Positions 57,759 to 64,000 of a DNA stretch of 64,000 nt are shown here, in pieces. The position numbers and the translations under genes are program-made. The DNA comes from Nitrososphaerota archaeon (lineage in GTDB: Archaea > Thermoproteota > Nitrososphaeria > Nitrososphaerales > Gagatemarchaeaceae), in the NCBI GenBank assembly GCA_027320425.1, contig DAHVLJ010000010.1, forward strand, positions 1 to 64,000, in the 5' to 3' direction. Position 1 is the stretch's first letter. The number at the start of each line of letters is the position of its first letter. The notes beneath the pieces are model-generated. The model did no database searches and was not told where the DNA came from. It worked only from the letters and a program-made list of their open reading frames with translations.

Positions 57759-58185
57759 ACTGGGCCCTTCCAGGACATGCCAAGAGCTGGATTTCTCGCT
57801 TCCTGCGCGCCTTTGAGCGTGGTTACGTGCTGCGCAAGAAACTCATCCGCGACCGGCCCAGCGAGTGCTCGAGCGACGAAGGGGATTTCGATTTGGAGTG
57901 CGACCCTCGCATTAAGATGGGCTCGCAAGAGAGACACGCACATGCCATCTCGGCCCACCCCAAAAGGATAGCAGGCGCCCATCGACCAATCCTCTCCTTA
58001 AGAGGCGCCACGCCAACAGTGACGGCTAGGAATCACGCTGAAACCGACCCGATCTAGGGCCTTACGAAGCGCCGACACGTTAGGGCCAGGCCACGGCCAC
58101 GACATAAAAGTTCCAGGAAGCGTCGGTCGGACCTCCAGGCGTAATCTATCGACCGCGAGTGCCCGCCGGAATCAGATTGAGGCAG

Positions 58186-58842
58186 TCACTCGAGGATTCG
58201 CGAAAGGCTTGCGAGGCTGTCCACGATGACCGTCGGGAACACGTCCCGCGGGAGCCGCTCCGCATACCTGTTCACCCAGGCAGATTCTATCCCGAGCCCC
58301 TGGGTCGGGACGATGTCGTGGAACGTACTCTGGGCTACGTGCAGGACTTCTTCCTTCTTGGCGCCTGTCCTGGTCATGAACTCATGCCAATGCGCCGGCC
58401 TCGGCTTGTAGCTGCCGATCATCTCGGCAGTCACGAACCCGTCTACTTCCAACCCGTTCCTCTTGATGGTCTCCTGAAGGAGGTCGTTGTCGACGTTGGA
58501 GAGGATATACCTTTGGTAGCCTCTCTCACCAGCCCCCCGAAGGAACCTTACGGTGTCAGGAAAAACGGGCCAGTCTGGCACCGACGATGCGAATGCTTCC
58601 GCCTCAGGCGGTGTGACTTCCTTTCCTAGCACCGCCGACATGGACATGACTGTGTCACGGAGCACAACTCTGTACTTCTTGTAACCAGACTCTTGCTTCC
58701 GTTCGGCTGTCACGTAGGACTGGAGCAGATCTTGGCCGCCCAACCCCACGTCGCCTAGGACAGCGCGCAAGCCAGCCTCTATCCCTGCTCTCCAGTCCAC
58801 GAGGGTGCCATAGCAGTCGAATGTCAGATACTTGGGTTTCAT
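58186..58842 (-). CDS. HAD superfamily hydrolase (haloacid dehalogenase type II-like)
   Basis: KYLTFDCYGTLVDWRAGIEA, YILSNVDNDLLQ, YKPRPAHWHEF, LHVAQSTFHDIVPTQGLGI. Confidence 0.93.
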   Translation of the reverse strand: MKPKYLTFDCYGTLVDWRAGIEAGLRAVLGDVGLGGQDLLQSYVTAERKQESGYKKYRVVLRDTVMSMSAVLGKEVTPPEAEAFASSVPDWPVFPDTVRFLRGAGERGYQRYILSNVDNDLLQETIKRNGLEVDGFVTAEMIGSYKPRPAHWHEFMTRTGAKKEEVLHVAQSTFHDIVPTQGLGIESAWVNRYAERLPRDVFPTVIVDSLASLSRILE

Positions 58843-59504
58843 TTCGGGCCCTTCCTTGCGACCACCATTATGGTCCCCAGTGCGATGCCCGTGGGGAGCC
58901 AGAGCGCCAGGCCAAGCAACACCGACACTTTCACCGTGATCGTTTCCATGGTGGCGGCCACGAGCAGTATGGCGACGACGGCTCCCACCTCAGTGGCGAA
59001 TGTCTTCATCTCCTTCCTGAGGCGATGGCCGCGCCAAGCTGCTAAGACCAATGAACCTGACACGACGGCGACCGCGTAAGCTGACAGTTCCACCAGCGAG
59101 TATGGAAAGGCGAGGATGACCGCCCCCCATTGCGCTGGAAGCCCCTGCGCGGCCACCAGAGCCTGGGCCGCAATCCCCGTGCTATACACCGAGAAGGCGA
59201 ATACGAGCGCGCCGCCTACCGGTATCATCTCAGCCAAGGCTATGGGAAGGTTGTGGCCGAAGATGAACAGTATCACCTGGGAGGTCGTTCCCGTCTGAAC
59301 GCCCCCGAACTGTGACCCTGTCTGACTGGCGAGAGCCTGTCGCGTCGTCGCCGAGAGCGGCGTGAAGAGGCCGGCGAAGAAGATCCCGATCTCGAGCAAC
59401 AGCACCATCGCGATGAGTGAAAGCCTGCGCCTTCCGGACCGTCCGGCCGAAACGCCGACCTCCTCCACGGGTCCAGGCACCGTGCCAGGCGCTCCTTCCG
59501 ACAT
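58839..59504 (-). CDS. SpoIIM-like membrane protein
   Basis: VILFIFGHNLPIALAEMIPVGGALVFAFSVYSTG...ELSAYAVAVVSG. Confidence 0.75.
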   Translation of the reverse strand: MSEGAPGTVPGPVEEVGVSAGRSGRRRLSLIAMVLLLEIGIFFAGLFTPLSATTRQALASQTGSQFGGVQTGTTSQVILFIFGHNLPIALAEMIPVGGALVFAFSVYSTGIAAQALVAAQGLPAQWGAVILAFPYSLVELSAYAVAVVSGSLVLAAWRGHRLRKEMKTFATEVGAVVAILLVAATMETITVKVSVLLGLALWLPTGIALGTIMVVARKGPK

Positions 59505-59540
59505 GAGGGCGAGACCGCGTCCCCCGGTTAATGAATCTCT

Positions 59541-60230
59541 TCAGCGGCTGGAGATAAGAAGCCCTACCAGAAAGAGGGCTGCCCCCGCCAGGCCCCCGAC
59601 CCCTGCCGACTCCAGTCCGGCCAGTGGCCTGAAGTTCCGCGGGACGAACACCCTCGACCCGAGGGCGAACAGCGCGAGGAGCGAGAGGGTGACTGAGGCC
59701 GTCAGCGCGTCGACCCGCCCTGCCAAAAAGACATACGGAGAGACGGCGAGCAAGGCCAGAAGCAGGAAAGACACCCCCGCGGCCGCCGCCCCAGGAAGCT
59801 GGTCTGAACTCGTGTCCTCAGGATTTATTCTGAGCTCCCTCCGAAGCATCTCTCTGAGCCATAGAGCTTTGTCCTTGGTGAGCCTCTTCATGATCACATC
59901 TACTTCCTCGTCAGCATATCCTTCGCCCTTCAGGAGTTCTACCATCTCGCTCCTCTCTTCCTCAGGCTCGGTTTCAATCTCCATCTTCTCTCTGGCCGCG
60001 TCTATCTTGACCGACTCTCTTTCTGACCTCTGGGAGAGGTATGCGCTGAAGAACATAGAGATGGCCCCTGCCACGGCGAAGGCGAGCCCTGCGACGGCGA
60101 TGGTGCTGAAGCCGACTCCCGCTCCGTTCAGAGCCGCGGTGGTGGCGAGCCCCTCAATCGTTCCGTCGCTCCCTCCGAGGACTATCCTGTCGAGAATCTT
60201 CCGCGCGGGGATGTGAGGGTGCTTCTCTTT
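59541..60230 (-). CDS. VIT1/CCC1 family transporter; N-terminus extends past ORF-track start (60074), start codon unclear
   Basis: In-frame upstream RIVLGGSDGTIEGLATTAALNGAGVGFSTIAVAGLAFAVAGAISMFFSAYLSQRSERE. Confidence 0.8.
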   Translation of the reverse strand, partial: KEKHPHIPARKILDRIVLGGSDGTIEGLATTAALNGAGVGFSTIAVAGLAFAVAGAISMFFSAYLSQRSERESVKIDAAREKMEIETEPEEERSEMVELLKGEGYADEEVDVIMKRLTKDKALWLREMLRRELRINPEDTSSDQLPGAAAAGVSFLLLALLAVSPYVFLAGRVDALTASVTLSLLALFALGSRVFVPRNFRPLAGLESAGVGGLAGAALFLVGLLISSR

Positions 60231-60385
60231 TTGGGGCGCTTCCAGCTCTAATCGTGGTGTCAGCCCCCGATACGTTATTTAGGGTTGGAGCCGTCGAATC
60301 TAGTCTGGCGTGCGAAACCTCTCTTTTCGACGCGCCAAAAAGTAGGCTTTATTAGGAATACGCATCGGGGAAGATATTAGCTACC

Positions 60386-61231
60386 ATGCGTTATCCAAAG
60401 GATGTAGAAGTCTGGGAGCATGCCCCTGGGAAGAAGCTCGCAGAGTTTGTCATCCGGCTGAAGAACGAGAAAGGCGTCCTGGCGAAGTGCAGCCAGGTCA
60501 TCAACGATTCCAACGTGAACATGCTCACCGGTTTCATGACCGCTCCCGGTCGCTCTTCGACGGCGACCTTGAGCTTCTTCGCAGATGTTTCAGAGTCTCC
60601 AGACGGGGTCACCGGCCTGAAGAGGGCCCTGCAGGACCTCGACGTCGTCGTGTCGGTGGAGGCCATTGCTGCCGAAAGCGGGTTCATGGTCGACAGGCAG
60701 CATTTCCCCGTCCAGTGGGCCGGAAGGAAGGCGGTCGTCTTGAGGGCCGATGCCATGAACGAGATGCTGAACAGGCTCTGGGCGGTTTTCGGCAGCGGCG
60801 CCGCTACGATCATCGACCAGATGGCCGAGGCGATGGGGCGGCACTCAGCAAAGGAGATCGTCGAAGATTTCGGCGCCAAGTTCGCTATGAGCCAGCTCGA
60901 TGAGCTTATCGGCACATATTCTGCTCTGGGTTTCGCTGACGTCTCAATAGAGCGTTCGAAGTCCTCGGAGTTCCCCATGGTCATAAACGCCAAAGAACTC
61001 TTCGAATGCGAGTCGAACGCGAAGCTCAAACTCCATCGCCGGAGCGCATTTTTCCGGGCGCACCTACGGGGTTTCATGTCCAACACCTTCGGTCGTGACT
61101 TCGAAGTGAACGAAGTCCAGTGCCTGACTGACGGGGATGAGGTCTGCTCCTTCAGGGTGGCGGTATCGGAACCGGCAGCGAGCGTCGCCGCAAGGATGTC
61201 CGACCGCACGTCGCGAGCTTCAAACCTTTAA
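60386..61231 (+). CDS. ACT domain-V4R (4-vinyl reductase-like) fusion protein
   Basis: N-terminal ACT-like LAEFVIRLKNEKGVLAKCSQVINDSNVNML; C-terminal FFRAHLRGFMSNTFGRDFEVNEVQCLTDGDEVCSFRVAV. Confidence 0.8.
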   Translation: MRYPKDVEVWEHAPGKKLAEFVIRLKNEKGVLAKCSQVINDSNVNMLTGFMTAPGRSSTATLSFFADVSESPDGVTGLKRALQDLDVVVSVEAIAAESGFMVDRQHFPVQWAGRKAVVLRADAMNEMLNRLWAVFGSGAATIIDQMAEAMGRHSAKEIVEDFGAKFAMSQLDELIGTYSALGFADVSIERSKSSEFPMVINAKELFECESNAKLKLHRRSAFFRAHLRGFMSNTFGRDFEVNEVQCLTDGDEVCSFRVAVSEPAASVAARMSDRTSRASNL

Positions 61232-61258
61232 TCGGCAGCCGTAGGCGCCCCGTTCCCG

Positions 61259-61822
61259 TTGTCTCTCAAGAACAGGCGAGGCGACTATTCCTGGCCCGCC
61301 ACGAAGATTGACCAGGTCCGACTGAGTTCAGACCAGAAGTCGTATGCCACTGGCGATACCGTCAGGCTCAACGCCTCTTTCAAGGTGGTAGGCGGGCTCC
61401 GCGAATCGTTCCAGCCCGATGTCTGGACTCTCGCCTGGGAAGACTTCGACAAGATACTCAGGCTAACGTTCAACATCTCGGTAAAGTCCCAGGGTGCTCT
61501 TTCATCCAAGCGGATTGCGGAGACCAAGAAGCAGGTGAGGAGGGCGAGCTTCTACTGGAGCCGCGACCCTGACCTCCCGTACAGGATCTGGGCGATGGTG
61601 GTCCCAGAGGACGGGGGCCCTCCGAAGATACCTCTGAACGTGGAGGACGCGAAATCCAAGATGCTTGACGTCGAGAAGGACTTCTCGTTCCCTGCGTCGG
61701 TCCTCGGAAGTGGAACGCACAAGGTCGTCGTCGACCTGAAGGTGAAGTGGGGACGGAGGAGCTTCATAGACAAGGGGGAGCTCCATTCGAGGTCCAGGCC
61801 GCTGGTGGTAAAGGTTGAGTAA
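61259..61822 (+). CDS. Hypothetical protein
   Basis: 187-aa ORF in the ACT-V4R / OsmC gene run. Confidence 0.6.
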   Translation: MSLKNRRGDYSWPATKIDQVRLSSDQKSYATGDTVRLNASFKVVGGLRESFQPDVWTLAWEDFDKILRLTFNISVKSQGALSSKRIAETKKQVRRASFYWSRDPDLPYRIWAMVVPEDGGPPKIPLNVEDAKSKMLDVEKDFSFPASVLGSGTHKVVVDLKVKWGRRSFIDKGELHSRSRPLVVKVE

Positions 61823-62234
61823 AGAAGGGTGGCAGGCTGAGGTAACGTGGGAAGAAGGTAACGTCTTCCTCGGTTCGGACGACGCGGGCCATACCGTGGT
61901 CTATGACTCTGCCGAAGGCGTCCAGCGCGGGATCGGCCCGATGAGGGCTCTGCTCACCTCATTGGGGGCCTGCACAGGCATGGACATAGTGGCTATCCTG
62001 AACAAGAGGAAGCAGAAGCTGCTTTCGTTGAAGATCCAGCTGTCAGGGGAGAGGCCGGAGCACGGCCTGCCCAAGCCCTGGACATCTATCCATGTCAAGT
62101 ATCTGTTGTCGGGGGTGGACCTGGACATAAAGTACGTCGAAGAGGCCATAACCGACAGCACCGAGAAGTTCTGTAGCGTCGGGGCCACCCTCCAGCCTAC
62201 GGCGAAGATCACCCATTCGTACGAGATAGTCTAG
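61815..62234 (+). CDS. OsmC family protein
   Basis: GPMRALLTSLGACTGMDIVAILNKRKQKLLSLKIQLSGER...CSVGATLQPTAKITHSYEI. Confidence 0.9.
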   Translation: MSKEGWQAEVTWEEGNVFLGSDDAGHTVVYDSAEGVQRGIGPMRALLTSLGACTGMDIVAILNKRKQKLLSLKIQLSGERPEHGLPKPWTSIHVKYLLSGVDLDIKYVEEAITDSTEKFCSVGATLQPTAKITHSYEIV

Positions 62235-63259
62235 ACTTTCAGGACTATCTTGCCGAAGTGCCTGCTCCCTTCCATCTTCATCTGAGCCTCTGCGGCTTTC
62301 TCGAGTGGAAACACGGAGTCTACGACAGTCTTGAGCTTCCCTCTGTCAAAGAACTTCACCACTTCCGGAAGCTCTCCCATCCCAGCCATGAAGCTACCGT
62401 AGATTGTGAGCTCCCTGTTGAACACGTATCTCAGGTCAGTGGAGACTTCGGCTCCGGTGGTCGCCCCGCAGGTGACGAGCCTTCCGCCCTTGTTGAGCGC
62501 CTTCAAGCTCCCAGTCCACGTCGCCTTACCGACGTGCTCTACCACCACGTCGACCCCTCTCCTGTCGGTCAACCTCCTGACCTCCGCGAGCACGTCCTGC
62601 TTGTAGTGGTCTATCACCTCGTCGGCGCCCAGTTCCTTCGCGCGCTCTGCTTTGTCGGGGTCGCCTGCTGTAGCTATGACCCTCGCACCGAAGAGCTTAG
62701 CCACTTGGATAGCGGCCGAGCCCACTCCGGAGTTGGCCGCTAGCACGAGGACCGTCTCCCCCGCGTTGAGGTCAGCCTTGGTCTTCAGCATGTGATAGGC
62801 CGTCTCGAACACAAGAGGGAAAGAAGCTGCCTCTTCAAAGGTCATCCCGGGGGGCTTCTTCAGCAGGTGGTCTCTCCTCACACTGACAAGCTCTGCGTAC
62901 CCGCCGTCAGGACCATATCCGATGATGGTGTAGTCCTTGCACTGGTCGTCCTTCCCCGCCGCGCATCTGTCACACCTGCCGCACCCCACTCCGGGGTTGA
63001 CGATGACTTCGTCCCCCTTTGAGAACGCTTTCTCTTCTGGGGGGACCCACTCCACGATCCCTGCGATGTCGCTCCCCGAAATGTGGGGCAACTTGATTGG
63101 GACGTTCGGGAGGCCGTTCCGCGCCCACAGGTCCAGATGGTTGAGCGCGCACGCTTTCACCCTTATGACAGCGTCGTCTGGTGTTGGGACAGGGTCAGGC
63201 GCTTCTTCGTACTGAAGGACTTCGGGGCCCCCATGCTTGTGAAACCTGACCGCTTTCAA
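62231..63259 (-). CDS. Zinc-type alcohol dehydrogenase (MDR)
   Basis: HISGSDIAGIVEWV, GVGCGRCDRCAAGKDDQC, VLVLAANSGVGSAAIQVAKLFGARVIAT. Confidence 0.94.
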   Translation of the reverse strand: MKAVRFHKHGGPEVLQYEEAPDPVPTPDDAVIRVKACALNHLDLWARNGLPNVPIKLPHISGSDIAGIVEWVPPEEKAFSKGDEVIVNPGVGCGRCDRCAAGKDDQCKDYTIIGYGPDGGYAELVSVRRDHLLKKPPGMTFEEAASFPLVFETAYHMLKTKADLNAGETVLVLAANSGVGSAAIQVAKLFGARVIATAGDPDKAERAKELGADEVIDHYKQDVLAEVRRLTDRRGVDVVVEHVGKATWTGSLKALNKGGRLVTCGATTGAEVSTDLRYVFNRELTIYGSFMAGMGELPEVVKFFDRGKLKTVVDSVFPLEKAAEAQMKMEGSRHFGKIVLKV

Positions 63260-63385
63260 CGCTCCGATCTTTCGCCCGCCCCTTTTCTCCTTTGCGCAAT
63301 ACTTTCGACGAACCCTCTGCCGGCAATCCTTTCTAGTGCATAATCAACGTTATAAACCGAAACAGAGTAATCGCCTATCTCTCTC

Positions 63386-64000
63386 ATGACAAGCCCTCGT
63401 TCGGTCTTCAGGGATGAAGCGATATTGTTGCAGGAGTATCTCCCGCACCAGATCCCTCACAGAGAGGCGCAGCTGAAGAAGCTCGAGCTCTACTTCCAGG
63501 GGGTCGCCCAGAACGCGTCGAAGGCGAGCCAGACTGTGATGATAACCGGCCCCGTGGGATCGGGAAAGACCATGATTGCGAAGAAGTTGCTACTGGAGTC
63601 GCTGCCGAAGAAAGCGACCCTTTACGGAAACCTAGTGAAGGCGGTGCACGTCAACTGCAGGATTGACCGGACTCTCCAGGCGATAATGGTGAAAGCCCTG
63701 AAGTCGCTTGGCCAGAATTACCCCACGAGGGGGTACAGCTTCGAGGAGCTCCTTACGGCGCTGGTGGAGGAGCTCAGGAGCAACAGGACGCATCTGATCA
63801 TAGCCTTCGACGAAGTCGACTCCCTGGTCCTGTCTGACCCATCGTCGCTGTATACGATCACCAGGCTCAGAGAGATGGCTCCGGGGAGCCAGGTCCTGTC
63901 CTCATTGCTAATTTCGAAGACTACCGACTATCTGAAGAAGGTAGACCTGAGCACTCTGAGCTCGCTGCAGTGGAACGAGATACAGCTGGAGAGCTACCCG
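63386..64000 (+). CDS. cdc6: Orc1/Cdc6 replication initiator, truncated by right window edge
   Basis: PHREAQLKKLELYF, MITGPVGSGKTMIAKK Walker A, LIIAFDEVDSLV Walker B; TTATAAA about 33 nt upstream. Confidence 0.93.
   Translation, partial: MTSPRSVFRDEAILLQEYLPHQIPHREAQLKKLELYFQGVAQNASKASQTVMITGPVGSGKTMIAKKLLLESLPKKATLYGNLVKAVHVNCRIDRTLQAIMVKALKSLGQNYPTRGYSFEELLTALVEELRSNRTHLIIAFDEVDSLVLSDPSSLYTITRLREMAPGSQVLSSLLISKTTDYLKKVDLSTLSSLQWNEIQLESYP

Noticed and set aside
59362-60216. 284-aa plus-strand ORF
   Set aside because: Antisense to SpoIIM-like and VIT1/CCC1 genes; low-complexity S/P/R-rich translation typical of the opposite strand of high-GC coding DNA
60391-61209. 272-aa minus-strand ORF
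   Set aside because: Fully antisense to the ACT-V4R gene, Ser-rich spurious frame
1-64000. CRISPR arrays, IS elements, integrases, toxin-antitoxin or defence islands
   Set aside because: No regularly spaced repeats, transposase motifs or defence-family proteins were recognised on either strand; two VOC and three HExxH genes are ordinary housekeeping-type ORFs

Overview
High-GC archaeal chromosomal window, most probably from a non-ammonia-oxidising Thaumarchaeota/Nitrososphaeria-type lineage. The lineage guess rests on a eukaryotic-type topoisomerase IB, Orc1/Cdc6, a tetraether synthase-like radical SAM enzyme, MptA/QueC/QueD and BHB-type tRNA introns. The window is a mosaic of metabolic operons: a near-complete non-phosphorylative Entner-Doudoroff locus with a GH15 glucoamylase/trehalase, a complete histidine utilisation locus (hutG/H/I/U), a Pst phosphate transport operon with regulators, a pterin/7-deazaguanine cluster, and a TrmB-tes divergent pair. 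I found no IS element, CRISPR array, prophage or defence island. The most striking signal is in the tRNA genes. All five that I could fold are interrupted, with six introns of only 15-23 nt at six different positions: D-loop, anticodon stem, two in the anticodon loop, variable loop, and T-stem/T-loop junction. Each intron can be drawn as a bulge-helix-bulge with the cut after bulge nucleotide 2, and each excision restores a canonical cloverleaf. Several introns pair with a strand of a native tRNA stem, so the arm cannot form until splicing. Secondary findings are palindromic operators in divergent promoters, a QueD homologue with an extra N-terminal domain, and two genes that appear to lack an AUG/GUG/UUG start.
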